From Pirellulales bacterium (GTDB lineage: Bacteria; Planctomycetota; Planctomycetia; Pirellulales; JACPPG01), in NCBI GenBank assembly GCA_036499395.1, contig DASYDW010000064.1, positions 1-64,000 of the forward strand: 64,000 nucleotides of DNA. The letters run 5' to 3'. Positions 22,460 to 32,328 of the stretch are shown piece by piece. Positions within the stretch are counted from its first letter, which is position 1; each line of letters starts with the position of its first letter. Under the pieces are notes generated by a model. That model made no database searches. It was not told the DNA's origin and was given only the letters and a program-made list of their open reading frames with translations. The translations under genes and the position numbers were made by a program.

Positions 22460-23926
22460 CTACACTGGTTCGTCGACTTCTTCAATATCCGAGATGCCGT
22501 CGTCGATCTTGATTTGCCGATCGATCGACAGCCCGAGTGCGTGAATCTTGTTTCGCAGGCTGCCGCGCGTTATGCCCAGCTTTTTCGCGGATTGCGAGAT
22601 GTTTCCTTGCGTCTTGTCCAGGACTCGCAATAGCACATAGCGCTCGACGGCGGCAATCACGTCCTTGTATAGTCCGTCGCCGTTCTGGTCCAACAGCCGG
22701 TCGACTTGCTCGGTAAGATCGCCGCCGTGCCCCTCGCTGCTGACACCTACACTGTCGGCGCGGGCCACGGTGTCCGGCAAGAACTCGGGCAGCAGCACCG
22801 GACCGACGGTATTCAACATCGCTTGCCGTAACACGTTCTGTAATTCGCGGATATTGCCCGGCCATTGGTAGGCCAGCAGCACATCGAGGGCCTCGGGCGA
22901 AATGCCGCGTACATCTTTTTCCAGATCGGCGGCAAAACGACGCAGAAAATGCTCGAGCAGCAGCGGCAAATCCGCGGTCCGCTCGCGCAGCGCCGGCAGA
23001 TTGATCGTCACGCCACTCAATCGATAGTACAGGTCCGCGCGAAACTCGCGCGCGGCGACCATTTGCTCCAGGTCGCGGTTCGTGGCCGTGATCACCCGCA
23101 CATCGGTGGAAATCGTTTGATTGCTTCCCACCCGCTCAAACTGCTGTTGCTGCAGGACGCGCAACATTTTGGCCTGCAAGAGCAGCGACATATCGCCGAT
23201 CTCGTCCAAAAACAGCGTGCCACCGTTGCACTGCTCGAATTTTCCGATACGTCTTTGGTCGGCGCCGGTGAACGAGCCCTTTTCATGGCCAAAGAGTTCG
23301 CTCTCCAAGAGAGCGTCGGGAATCGCGGCGCAATTCACCGCCAGAAACGGCCGATCGGCCCGTGGACTGTGCTGGTAAATGGCCCGCGCAACCAATTCCT
23401 TGCCCGTTCCGCTTTCGCCGCGAATCAGCACCGTCACGTTCTGCGGGGCGACGCGGCCGACAGCCTTATAGACAACCTGCATTTCCGAACTGCGCCCTAC
23501 CAGGCGATCGGACCGATCGTTGGGGCTGCTCGACCCAGGGACCGAGACCGGCACGTTCATCAAGCGGCGGACTTCGATGGCCTGTCCCACCAGCTTGCGC
23601 AACGCCGCTACGTCCAGCGGCTTCATCACGAAATCGTAGGCCCCTAACGTCATGGCCTGAATCGCGACGTCGCTCGAGTCGAGTGCTGTAACAAATATGA
23701 TCGGCAGCTTATGATCCAGCGCGTGGAACGCCCGAAACGCTTCCAGACCCGACATTTCCGGCAGATTGATGTCCAACAGGACTGTGTCCGGTGATTGGCG
23801 CCGGAGCACGTCCAGGCCGTCTTCGGCAGTCGCTACCTCGACAACCGTGACATCAGTTCCTTCGAAAGCTTGATGGACGAGGTGGCGTACTGCGCGGTCA
23901 TCGTCAACGACCAGAAGTATGGGCAT
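22460..23926 (-). CDS. NtrC-family sigma-54-dependent response regulator (EBP 2)
   Basis: A 488-residue paralogue of EBP 1. The receiver at 1-120 has VVDDDR, phospho-Asp in VLLDINLPE and Lys in VMKP. The AAA+ domain at about 145-385 has GESGTGKE and GGTLFLDEIGDM. A Fis-type HTH lies at the C-terminus (GNISQSAKKLGITRGSLRNK). The sigma-54 contact loop reads GSFTGA, a conservative variant of GAFTGA. The recognition helix is nearly identical to that of EBP 1, so both may bind the same enhancers, acting as partners or in response to different kinases. It is divergent from hybrid kinase 1 and convergent with the receiver-Hpt gene. No sigma-54 site was found ahead of it, in contrast to EBP 1. Confidence 0.94.
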   Translation of the reverse strand: MPILLVVDDDRAVRHLVHQAFEGTDVTVVEVATAEDGLDVLRRQSPDTVLLDINLPEMSGLEAFRAFHALDHKLPIIFVTALDSSDVAIQAMTLGAYDFVMKPLDVAALRKLVGQAIEVRRLMNVPVSVPGSSSPNDRSDRLVGRSSEMQVVYKAVGRVAPQNVTVLIRGESGTGKELVARAIYQHSPRADRPFLAVNCAAIPDALLESELFGHEKGSFTGADQRRIGKFEQCNGGTLFLDEIGDMSLLLQAKMLRVLQQQQFERVGSNQTISTDVRVITATNRDLEQMVAAREFRADLYYRLSGVTINLPALRERTADLPLLLEHFLRRFAADLEKDVRGISPEALDVLLAYQWPGNIRELQNVLRQAMLNTVGPVLLPEFLPDTVARADSVGVSSEGHGGDLTEQVDRLLDQNGDGLYKDVIAAVERYVLLRVLDKTQGNISQSAKKLGITRGSLRNKIHALGLSIDRQIKIDDGISDIEEVDEPV

Positions 23927-24304
23927 ACTGCGTTCGACTGCTTAAATAGGGTTGCGGGCAAACACCCCGGAAGAAGTGCGACCCGTGAGCGTCCTGAATC
24001 CATTGTGCGAGTTTGGGCCTTGCTTTCAATGGAGTCGACGGGGATTCCGTCAAAACTGCCATTTATTCAGGAACGGCAGTTGCATAGAGGCGACGTCAGG
24101 AGCGTTTGACCTACTAATTGGTCAATGCGCGACCACCGGCTTGCTTCGCTTGCGACCCAGCTTAGGATGCAATACTTCCTTTCAGGCTCGCCTGAAGCTC
24201 GCGCTGTGGGACGCGCTCAGTGGCTCCGCATTTTGCACCATTTACCGGTCCAAGAGACGCCGTGTGTTAACGGCGCGCTCGGAAAGTCGGCAGCGGGGCG
24301 TTGC
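23927..24304. other. Intergenic region between EBP 2 and hybrid kinase 1
   Basis: 378 bases between divergent genes, so it must hold both promoters. No exact -24/-12 match was found; the best approximation at 24221-24236 has the wrong spacing. Open frames extend through it from the kinase side but without protein-like composition. Confidence 0.4.
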
Positions 24305-26128
24305 ATGATAAAAAAAGCCGCAGATCCGCGACCTCGCTTTGTCGGTGTGGGCACAATCACGGCGGCGATCTTGCTGTCCGTGCTGCTCACGTATTCTGTG
24401 GTTTCGTATTGGCACCTGCGCAAGATCGCCACCCACGAGGCGGGCGTCCTGCACGCGACGGACGCGGCCAATTCGGCCGTGAAACTGCTTTCCGCCCTGC
24501 AGGATGCGGAAACGGGCCAGCGTGGTTTTCTACTGACCGGCGAGCCGACTTATCTCACGCCCTATCAAGCGGCCCTGGGGGCAATCGAAAGGTCACGCCA
24601 TGAACTACGCGACGCGCTGCGAGATCAGCCCTCCGAGGCCGAGCATGTCGCCGAGTTGGACCGCCCTATCGACGCCAAACTTGCAGAATTGGCGGAAGTG
24701 TTGCGGGTAGCGGACGGCGAGAACCTCGAGCAAGCGCGTCGCGTCGTGGCAGAACATCGTGGCTTGCACGAGATGGATGCCATTCGCGAAACGATCGGAA
24801 CGATCGAGCAGAAAATCTCGGACCGCCGCGATGCGCTGCGCGAGGCGGTCGATGTCAGCATTCGCTATGCGATGATGTCATTGCTGATCGCGACGGCGTT
24901 CAGTTGCGGGATCATTGCTGTCGGCTTCTACGTGATCCAGCGCGAGATCGCGGCGCGGCGGCGATTGTCCGAGTCGTTGCAGACCGCGGATCGTAATAAA
25001 AACAAGTTCCTGGCGATTCTGGGGCATGAGTTGCGCAATCCTCTGGCGGCGATTCGCAACGCGATCGAAGTCCTCGATTTGCTGGGAAATTCGTCCGAGC
25101 CCGTCGACGAAATGCACGGTATTATTCGCCGCCAGACCGGAGTTATGGGGCGATTGGTGGACGACCTGCTGGACGTTTCGCGCATCGCCCACGGCAAAAT
25201 CGAATTGCAAAGCTCGCAGCTCGATCTCGGGCAATTAGCGGAGCGCACCATTGCCGACACTTGCAGCGCCGTGCATGGCTCCGAGGTGACCATCACCCTC
25301 GATGCCCCACCGCAGCCCCTATGGGTACGCGGCGACGCGACGCGTTTGGGCCAGGCGATCGGCAACCTACTGCATAACGCGGTGAAGTTCTCACCGAGCG
25401 GCGGACACGTGGCCGTGAGTATCGTGCGTTCGCCCGGCGCCCAGGCAAGGCTCGCGATCAAGGACCAGGGTATCGGTATGGACCAGCGCACACTGGCCCG
25501 CGTCTTCGAACCCTTTGCCCAGGGTGCGGACAATGGCGATCGCAGCCGCGGTGGCCTAGGTCTGGGACTTCCTTTGGCAAAAGGCCTGATCGAATTGCAG
25601 GGGGGACGCATCGCCGTCGAAAGTGCCGGCCCAGGACGCGGTACAACATTCATCGTGACCTTGCATTGCGTCGAGTACGAGGCTCCTCATGAAGGGCATT
25701 GCGGATCACCCCAGAATGCGCCGGAAAGCTGCCGCGTCCTGATTATCGACGATCGCCGCGATTCGTCATTCCCCATCCAGCGCATGCTGGAACATACCGG
25801 ACACGAAGTTCATGTGGCCGTCGATGGCCCGAGCGGTCTTGCCATGGCGCAGGATCTGGAACTCGATATCGTGTTCTGCGACATCGGTTTGCCGAACGGC
25901 ATGGATGGTTATGACGTGGCACGGGCGCTGCGCAATTCCCCCGATACTGCTCCCCTGTTCCTGGTGGCTCTCACGGCTTATGGCGACGAGGCAGCACGGC
26001 GGAAAGCGCACCTGGCGGGATTCGACCGCCATCTGACCAAACCCGCTTCGGTGAACGAAATTCGGGAGATTCTCGCCTCGCTACCGTGCGGTATCGGAGA
26101 GCGAGACCGCATGCGCTCGGCGACGTAA
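24305..26128 (+). CDS. CHASE3-type hybrid sensor histidine kinase (HK 1)
   Basis: A 607-residue membrane kinase. TM1 is at about 12-32 and a CHASE3-like periplasmic sensor at about 45-185 (LQDAETGQRGFLLTGEPTYL is diagnostic). TM2 is at about 188-210. HisKA has phospho-His241 in FLAILGHELRNPLAAI and HATPase_c spans about 340-455 (GIGMD, GGLGLGLPLAKGL). A C-terminal receiver at about 476-595 has phospho-Asp526 in VFCDIGLPNGMDG and Lys in LTKP. The start at 24305 gives a correct short cytoplasmic N-tail; the frame is open further upstream. As a hybrid kinase without its own Hpt it needs an external one, which is encoded at 21575-22402. Confidence 0.92.
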   Translation: MIKKAADPRPRFVGVGTITAAILLSVLLTYSVVSYWHLRKIATHEAGVLHATDAANSAVKLLSALQDAETGQRGFLLTGEPTYLTPYQAALGAIERSRHELRDALRDQPSEAEHVAELDRPIDAKLAELAEVLRVADGENLEQARRVVAEHRGLHEMDAIRETIGTIEQKISDRRDALREAVDVSIRYAMMSLLIATAFSCGIIAVGFYVIQREIAARRRLSESLQTADRNKNKFLAILGHELRNPLAAIRNAIEVLDLLGNSSEPVDEMHGIIRRQTGVMGRLVDDLLDVSRIAHGKIELQSSQLDLGQLAERTIADTCSAVHGSEVTITLDAPPQPLWVRGDATRLGQAIGNLLHNAVKFSPSGGHVAVSIVRSPGAQARLAIKDQGIGMDQRTLARVFEPFAQGADNGDRSRGGLGLGLPLAKGLIELQGGRIAVESAGPGRGTTFIVTLHCVEYEAPHEGHCGSPQNAPESCRVLIIDDRRDSSFPIQRMLEHTGHEVHVAVDGPSGLAMAQDLELDIVFCDIGLPNGMDGYDVARALRNSPDTAPLFLVALTAYGDEAARRKAHLAGFDRHLTKPASVNEIREILASLPCGIGERDRMRSAT

Positions 26129-26283
26129 AGCCGCGCGGGCAGCGCTTGTCAAAAGGGGGCATTCCGAGGCGGTCGAGAAGCAACCAAGGCGATGGTTTCG
26201 CGACCTATAGCGATTGCACCTGCCTTGCTGCCCGCCAGGTGCGTTACTGAGTACCGCAACGGCTGGCTCACGCCGCGACGACA

Positions 26284-26299
26284 CGGCATAATTGTTGCA
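26284..26299 (+). promoter_or_regulatory. Sigma-54 promoter ahead of single-domain receiver gene
   Basis: CGGCATAATTGTTGCA: GGCA and TTGCA match with exact GG-N10-GC spacing, 84 bases before the GTG start at 26383. Confidence 0.75.
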
Positions 26300-26382
26300 T
26301 TCTCATCGGGCGAGGGTCGTGTTTTGGCAAACGCGCCCGCTAGTCAGGCAACAGAGAATTACCTCGAGATGCGGGGGACACC

Positions 26383-26811
26383 GTGAACGGAACATTTGAA
26401 ACCACTCGGACGGCACAAGACGCACAAACGTCCCACCCGCGCGTGTTGGTCGTGGACGACGACCGCAGCAACTCAGAGATCGTTTCCCGGGTCCTGGCCG
26501 CGCATGGTTATGCCGTCGATATTGCCGTCGACGGACGTACCGCGTTGGAACTCGTGAAGCGGCATGCATATCGCCTAGCGGTGGTCGACTATCAAATGCC
26601 GGGAATGAACGGCGTCGAGCTATTTCGATTGGCCAGGGACGTTCAGCCCGATCTTCGCGGCGTGTTTTTGACCGCTTATGCGAACATCAACACGGTGTTT
26701 CCCGCCATCGAAGCAGGGGTGGAACGAGTGCTCGCAAAGCCGCTGAATTCGCGTGAGCTGCTCAACATCGCCGAAGCACTCATCGGCCCGGGTATCGGCG
26801 ACGACGAGTAG
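26383..26811 (+). CDS. Single-domain response regulator receiver
   Basis: A 142-residue protein consisting of a receiver domain (about 20-135) after a polar tail. It has VLVVDDDRSN, phospho-Asp in LAVVDYQMPGMNG, Thr in FLTAYA and Lys in VLAKPLN, so it is fully equipped for phosphorylation. There is no output domain, as in phosphate sinks or relay intermediates. The start is GTG, with GGGGGA upstream. Placed between two hybrid kinases and carrying a sigma-54 promoter match, it may provide feedback on the relay. Confidence 0.92.
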   Translation: MNGTFETTRTAQDAQTSHPRVLVVDDDRSNSEIVSRVLAAHGYAVDIAVDGRTALELVKRHAYRLAVVDYQMPGMNGVELFRLARDVQPDLRGVFLTAYANINTVFPAIEAGVERVLAKPLNSRELLNIAEALIGPGIGDDE

Positions 26812-27265
26812 TCCGGCTATCCGGCTTCTAGTCGGTAGCGCTGCTTGGGCGGTCGATCGACCGCCAGGGTGGCACGCAAACAGCCATCCTCAGCGACGTA
26901 AACGAACGCAAAAATGCATATGGAGGTGCATTTCGCAGTGCTCTTCACCCCCCCCCACCTGAGTCGGGAACCTGCTGGTTCAAGATTTGCATAGGGTGCT
27001 GGACTGCACCAAGATTCATCGAGGCGCTTTCGCCAAGCGCCCTGGCCGCTGTTCGGGGGCTCCGGATCGTGGCGCACGAATCTCGTCGATTCGATAGTTT
27101 GCTTTCACCTTTCGGACGCAATATCTCTCCGCTCGGCCGCCAGTCCTTGCATGTTCCGCGTCGATAGCGCGAAACGGGAAGTCCAAAGCGCCCTCCCGGT
27201 CGCGTGGCGGGCAATTCTCGATCGAACTTGATGTGCCGGCTTGTCCTACTTATTTACGTTGCGCT
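26812..27265. other. Intergenic stretch with a poly-C tract
   Basis: 454 bases without a supported gene. It contains a run of ten Cs near 26948-26957, prone to slippage. Two imperfect -24/-12 resemblances (26870-26885 and 26976-26991) are too distant or too degenerate to call as the kinase promoter. Confidence 0.4.
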
Positions 27266-29428
27266 ATGTCGACTTCGCATCTCTATCGATCAATCCCCTA
27301 CATCGCCGCAGTGCTATTGATCGTGGCAGCCAGCCTCGTCACGGGGCTATTGTCGAGCAATGTCGCTGTTCTAATAGCCATGTACGTCGCGGCCGTAGCA
27401 GCAATCGGCTGGTACGGCGGTTTTGGACCAGTACTGCTGGCGACGGCGGTCAGTTACACGATTGCCAACGTGTACTTTATTTCGTCGCGCGACGCATTTC
27501 GGCCCAATGCGACCGCCTTCGTTTATATCTTCGTTTGCCTGGCGATCGGTCTATTCAGTGAGATCTCGAAGCGTTCGATGCGGAGAGCCATTGCGAACGC
27601 CGAGCAGGTCAAGATGATCGTGGAAAGCATTACCGATGGTTTCGTCGTGGTCGATAACAGTTGGCGTCTGGTTTATATGAACCGCGCCACCGAGGAGTAC
27701 AACCGGCGACACTTCATGCAGCGGACAACCGCGAGCGCCACGGGCGTTTTTCCATTGACGATCGGTCCCGCGGCGCAAACGCAATTGAAACAGGCCGCCG
27801 TCGAGCGCAAGGTCGTGGAGTTCGAAGACTTTTACGTGCCCTGGCAGCGGTGGTTCGAATTCAAGGCGGCGCCGACCGAAGAAGAGAATCTGGCGATTTA
27901 TTTTCGCGACATTACGGAGCGCAAGCGCCACGAAGAAGAGCTGCGCAAACTGGCGTCGATCATCGAATCGTCCGAGGACGCGGTGATCGGGCTCGATCTC
28001 AGCGGAAACGTGACGAGTTGGAATCAGGCCGCGGAAAAACTCTATGGCTACACGGCCGCCGAAATCGTCGGCCATCCTGTGCTGGCGCTTCTACCCGACG
28101 ATCTGGTGAATGAAGAGGAGGAGATTCTGGAAAAAGTCCGTCACGGAAAATTACTGCGGCATTTTGACACCGTCCGTGTGCGGAAAGACGGGCAAAAGGT
28201 CGACGTCTCGCTGAGCATTTCCGTGATTCGCGACGACGCCGGCGCGATCATCGGCTGCTCGAAGATCGCCCGTGATATCGGCGACCGCAAACGAGCCGAA
28301 AAGGCCCTGCGCGAAGCCGATCGTCGCAAAGACGATTTCCTGGCGCTATTGGGGCATGAGCTGCGCAATCCGCTGGCCGGCATCGTCAGCGGTGTCGAAG
28401 TGCTGAACCAATTGGGCGCCGACGATGAAGATGTGCGCAGCGTGCGTGCGATCATCGAACGGCAAGCGAATCACATGAGCCGTTTGATTGATGATCTGCT
28501 GGACGTTTCGCGAATCGTTCGCGCCAAGGTGACCCTCGACCGAACCCGCCTCGACCTTACGGCACTCGTACAGCAAACCGTTGCTGACCACGCCATGCAG
28601 TTCGAGCAACGTCAATTGTCGTTAGAGGTCGATACGGGGGACGACCACGCCTGGGTCGAAGGTGATGCCGTGCGCCTCGCGCAAGTCGTGACCAACTTGC
28701 TCAACAATTCCATTAAATTCACCGATCCGCAAGGTCGCATATCGGTGCGAGTTCGGCCCGCGCCAACGCGGGGAGAGGCTGTGCTCGAGGTGCATGACAC
28801 CGGTATTGGCATGACGCCCGAGACGATTGCCTCGCTGTTCGAACCCTTCGCCCAAGCCGAGGCGACGCTGGAGCGCAGCTCGGGGGGGCTAGGCCTGGGA
28901 TTGGCCGTCGTGAAGGGATTGGTGGAATTGCACGGCGGGAGAATTTCCGCCAGCAGTCCAGGACCAGGCCAGGGCGCCAGCTTTGTGATTCAATTGCAGC
29001 TATGTCCAGCGCCGCGCTCACTCAGTCCACAAACGAACGTCGACCAGCCGGCAACCGATCCATTGCGTGTACTGGTTGTCGATGATAATCGCGACGTCTT
29101 ACATCTGATCAGCAAGTTGTTGAAGATGCGCGGACACACGGTCGCTGTGGCGAAAGATGGTTCGTCGGGCGTGAATATGGCGCGAGAATTTCGCCCCGAC
29201 CTCGTCCTTTGCGACATTGGCCTGCCGGGCGAAATGAACGGCTACCGCGTTGCCGAGGCCTTGCGCGCCGACCCGGCCACGCGCTGGACGCATCTGGTCG
29301 CGGTGACGGGTTTCGGCCAGGAAGAAGATCGTCGCCGGGCGTTGGCCGCGGGTTTTGACCGCCACATGACTAAGCCGGTCGGTTACGCCGACCTGGTGAC
29401 TCTTATCGCGGACATGGGGGCGCACTAA
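27266..29428 (+). CDS. PAS-containing hybrid sensor histidine kinase (HK 2)
   Basis: A 720-residue kinase. Residues 8-100 hold three to four transmembrane helices of the DUF4118 (KdpD-like) type, including YGGFGPVLLATAVSY and LAIGLFSEISKR. Two PAS domains follow, about 112-220 and 225-345 (SSEDAVIGLDLSGNVTSWN is typical). HisKA has His364 in FLALLGHELRNPLAGI, HATPase_c spans about 465-580, and the receiver at about 600-715 has Asp650 in LVLCDIGLPGEMNG and Lys in MTKP. The start is uncertain: the ATG at 27266 gives a clean membrane N-terminus, while a GTG at 27233 is also in frame; neither has a clear ribosome-binding site. It shares the HisKA-HATPase-REC layout of HK 1, so both may feed the same Hpt. 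Confidence 0.9.
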   Translation: MSTSHLYRSIPYIAAVLLIVAASLVTGLLSSNVAVLIAMYVAAVAAIGWYGGFGPVLLATAVSYTIANVYFISSRDAFRPNATAFVYIFVCLAIGLFSEISKRSMRRAIANAEQVKMIVESITDGFVVVDNSWRLVYMNRATEEYNRRHFMQRTTASATGVFPLTIGPAAQTQLKQAAVERKVVEFEDFYVPWQRWFEFKAAPTEEENLAIYFRDITERKRHEEELRKLASIIESSEDAVIGLDLSGNVTSWNQAAEKLYGYTAAEIVGHPVLALLPDDLVNEEEEILEKVRHGKLLRHFDTVRVRKDGQKVDVSLSISVIRDDAGAIIGCSKIARDIGDRKRAEKALREADRRKDDFLALLGHELRNPLAGIVSGVEVLNQLGADDEDVRSVRAIIERQANHMSRLIDDLLDVSRIVRAKVTLDRTRLDLTALVQQTVADHAMQFEQRQLSLEVDTGDDHAWVEGDAVRLAQVVTNLLNNSIKFTDPQGRISVRVRPAPTRGEAVLEVHDTGIGMTPETIASLFEPFAQAEATLERSSGGLGLGLAVVKGLVELHGGRISASSPGPGQGASFVIQLQLCPAPRSLSPQTNVDQPATDPLRVLVVDDNRDVLHLISKLLKMRGHTVAVAKDGSSGVNMAREFRPDLVLCDIGLPGEMNGYRVAEALRADPATRWTHLVAVTGFGQEEDRRRALAAGFDRHMTKPVGYADLVTLIADMGAH

Positions 29429-29572
29429 ATAACGCCGCGGTACGCGTCTGCAATCAGGGCGCCGGGTGGTGTATGCTACGAGGTACGTGACCTCGCGTCC
29501 CCCCGCTTCGGGTCCGAGCGCCTCGTCCCACGGCGTTTACCCTGAAGCTGCTTTCCTCCGTAGCCTCGTGCA

Positions 29573-32317
29573 ATGATTGTGCGCCCGATCATTATTGGAT
29601 GGCTGGTTATCGGCATGGCACTTGTCGTGCCGCCCCCGCCTGGCGCGATGGCTGAGGAAACGAAGCCCGCTACAGATCGCTTCGCTGTGACCATCCAGCC
29701 GCTGTTGATCGCCAAATGCGTTCGCTGCCACGGTGCCCAAACGCAAAAGGCCGAGTTGGCTCTGCACACTAGCGCCGGCGTGCAGAAAGGGGGCGAATCT
29801 GGCGCCGTGATCACGCCGGGCAAATCGGCCGACAGCCCGCTGTACGAAAAGATTCACGCCGGCGAGATGCCCCCCGATGGCGAAAACCCGCTGAGCGAGG
29901 CCGAGGTCGAAACGATTCGCCGCTGGATCGACGATGGCGCCTCGTTCGGCGATGAAGCTGCCAGCGAGCAGACAGTAGGCTATCACGACGTCCTGCCCAT
30001 CCTGCTACTGCGCTGCACTTCGTGTCATGGCCGCCAGCGACGAGAAGGGGAACTCGACCTGCGCTCGCGCGCCAGCATGTTGAAAGGGGGCAAGTCGGGG
30101 CCGGCACTGGTGCCAGGCAAGCCGGAAGAGAGTTTGTTAATCAAGCGCATTCATGCCGAAGAAATGCCACCCCGGCCGCGATTGGTCGAGGCAATGGTCA
30201 AACCCATCGAAGCGGCCGAATTGGCGAAGCTCGAACGTTGGATCGCGTCGGGCGCCCAGGAGGCCACAGCCGAGCCGGACCTGGCAGGCACTTCGGCCGA
30301 TCCGTTGGTCAGCGCCGTGGATCGAGAGTTTTGGGCTTTTCAGCGCCCGCAATCTGCGTCGCCACCGCCGGTCACGGAAACCGGCCGCGTTCGCAATCCG
30401 ATCGACGCGTTTGTCATCGACAAGCTCGCCTCGCAAGGTTTGTCGCTGTCGCCCGAGGCCGATCGGCGCACGCTCATCCGCCGGGCGACATTCGACCTCA
30501 CGGGGCTACCGCCCGAGCCGGCCGAGGTCGAAGCCTTTCTGGCAGATACATCGGCAGACGCGTACGAGCAATTGATCGATCGGCTGCTTGCTTCGCCGCG
30601 CTATGGCGAGCGTTGGGGGCGCCACTGGCTGGACGTCGCCGGCTATGCCGATTGCGAAGGGCGCCGCGAGCAGCATCTGCCGCGTCCTGACGCCTGGCGC
30701 TACCGCGATTACGTGATTCGTTCTTTCAACGCCGACAAGCCGTACGACCGTTTCCTGATCGAGCAACTGGCCGGCGACGAATTGGTCGATTTCGAGCACG
30801 CGACGGAGCGGTCAAAAGAGATCGAAGATTGCGTCGTTGCGACAGGATTCTTGCGCATGGCGCCTGACCCGACATGGGCCAATCTCACCGGCTTCGTCCC
30901 CGACCGCTTGGAAGTGATTGCCGACGCAATCGACGTGCTCGGGTCGGGCGTGATGGGATTGACCTTTAAATGTGCGCGCTGCCATAGCCATAAGTTCGAT
31001 CCGATTCCGCAGCGCGACTATTACCGCCTGACGGCCATCTTCAAGGGAGCGTACGACGAGCATGATTGGTTGAAGCCGCAACTGATCAGCTACGGCGGCG
31101 CCGTGAGTGCGGGAGCCGGCGAACGGTTCCTCTCTTGCGTGGCACAGGACGAGCACAACCGTTGGCGCGCCAATCGGGATAAGGCCGAGCAAGAGCTTGC
31201 CGCGGCGAAGGCTGCGCCACAATCCGCTGAAAACGATAAGCGAATCAAGGAACTCGAAACCTCGCTTCCGGCCGAACCACGAATCATGGCCTTATGGGAT
31301 CGCGGCGAACCCTCGCCGACATATATTTACCGCCGCGGCGACTACCAAAATCCCGCCACGTTGGTTCAGGCGGGAGCGCCCGCCGTGTTAACCGAGGCCG
31401 ACGCGCGCGTGGACATCGCGCCGCCGCGACCCGATGCACCGTCGACCGGGCGCCGGCTGGCCTTCGCACGCTGGTTAGTCGATCCACAACAGCCGCTGAC
31501 GGCGCGGGTGATGATCAATCGGATCTGGAAGCATCATTTCGGTGAAGGGCTGGTAAAGACGATCGGCAATTTCGGCAAGACCGGCGAACGCCCCAGCCAT
31601 CCCGAGCTGCTCGATTGGCTAGCCTGCGAATTCATGCGCGAGGGGTGGAGCATGAAGGCCATGCACCGTGTGATGATGACTTCGAGCGTCTATCGGCAAA
31701 CGTCTGCCGTGACGCCACAGCATGAAAGGCTTGACCCCAACAATCGATTGCTGTCGCGCATGCCGCTAAGACGGCTCGAGGCCGAAGAACTGCGAGACAC
31801 GCTGCTGGTCGTGGCCGGGCAATTGGATGAGACGCGTTTCGGCCCCGCGGATGCTGTACAGGTGATGCCGGATGGTGTTGTGCAAACGGGCCAACGGCGC
31901 AGCGTTTATGTTCAACAATTGCGCAAGCATCCGCCTACACTTTTGGAATGCTTCGACTTGCCGGCGATGAATCCGAACTGCTTGGCGCGTACCGATTCCT
32001 TAGTTGCATTGCAGGCTTTACATCTGATGAATGATACCGTGGTGCGCGATTTGGCCAGTCATCTTGCGCAACGCGTGACAAAACTAGCCGGAGATGAGCC
32101 GCGCGAGCAGATACGACATCTCTATGCGATCACGCTCTGTCGCCCGCCAGGCGAGGCCGAGGCGACGATCATGCTGGAATCATTGACGCGCCTGACCGAC
32201 GCCTGGAAAGTACAAGCAAGTGCAGCCGGCGCGTCCCAGCAGGACGCTGGCTCGCGTGCCCTGGCAACCATCTGTCATACGATCCTGAACTCGGCAATGT
32301 TCTTATACGTGGATTGA
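29573..32317 (+). CDS. Planctomycete cytochrome c-type DUF1549/DUF1553 protein
   Basis: A 914-residue exported protein. After a signal peptide (1-27) there are two PSCyt1-type c-heme modules, each with CxxCH: CVRCH at Cys49 and CTSCH near Cys148. DUF1549 follows at about 275-490 ([40 protein letters not shown]), ending in a third [11 protein letters not shown] motif at about 467. A coiled linker precedes DUF1553 at about 620-870 ([30 protein letters not shown]). Family knowledge: paired with DUF1501 genes in planctomycetes, often in large paralogous sets, proposed in polysaccharide breakdown but unproven. It is translationally adjacent to the DUF1501 gene. Confidence 0.95.
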   Translation: MIVRPIIIGWLVIGMALVVPPPPGAMAEETKPATDRFAVTIQPLLIAKCVRCHGAQTQKAELALHTSAGVQKGGESGAVITPGKSADSPLYEKIHAGEMPPDGENPLSEAEVETIRRWIDDGASFGDEAASEQTVGYHDVLPILLLRCTSCHGRQRREGELDLRSRASMLKGGKSGPALVPGKPEESLLIKRIHAEEMPPRPRLVEAMVKPIEAAELAKLERWIASGAQEATAEPDLAGTSADPLVSAVDREFWAFQRPQSASPPPVTETGRVRNPIDAFVIDKLASQGLSLSPEADRRTLIRRATFDLTGLPPEPAEVEAFLADTSADAYEQLIDRLLASPRYGERWGRHWLDVAGYADCEGRREQHLPRPDAWRYRDYVIRSFNADKPYDRFLIEQLAGDELVDFEHATERSKEIEDCVVATGFLRMAPDPTWANLTGFVPDRLEVIADAIDVLGSGVMGLTFKCARCHSHKFDPIPQRDYYRLTAIFKGAYDEHDWLKPQLISYGGAVSAGAGERFLSCVAQDEHNRWRANRDKAEQELAAAKAAPQSAENDKRIKELETSLPAEPRIMALWDRGEPSPTYIYRRGDYQNPATLVQAGAPAVLTEADARVDIAPPRPDAPSTGRRLAFARWLVDPQQPLTARVMINRIWKHHFGEGLVKTIGNFGKTGERPSHPELLDWLACEFMREGWSMKAMHRVMMTSSVYRQTSAVTPQHERLDPNNRLLSRMPLRRLEAEELRDTLLVVAGQLDETRFGPADAVQVMPDGVVQTGQRRSVYVQQLRKHPPTLLECFDLPAMNPNCLARTDSLVALQALHLMNDTVVRDLASHLAQRVTKLAGDEPREQIRHLYAITLCRPPGEAEATIMLESLTRLTDAWKVQASAAGASQQDAGSRALATICHTILNSAMFLYVD

Positions 32318-32328
32318 GGGCGACGATC

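Noticed and set aside
24221-24236. -24/-12-like sequence upstream of hybrid kinase 1 (TGGCTCC...TTTTGC)
   Set aside because: Spacing between GG and GC is 11, not 10, so it does not fit sigma-54 promoters.
26870-26885. TGGCACGCAAACAGCC upstream of hybrid kinase 2
   Set aside because: The -24 half is perfect but the -12 half is CAGC, and it lies about 380 bases from the kinase start.
26948-26957. Run of ten Cs
   Set aside because: Possible slippage or sequencing artefact in a non-coding gap; no function can be inferred.
26976-26991. TGGTTCAAGATTTGCA upstream of hybrid kinase 2
   Set aside because: Good -12 element but poor -24 element and too far (about 275 bases) from the start codon.
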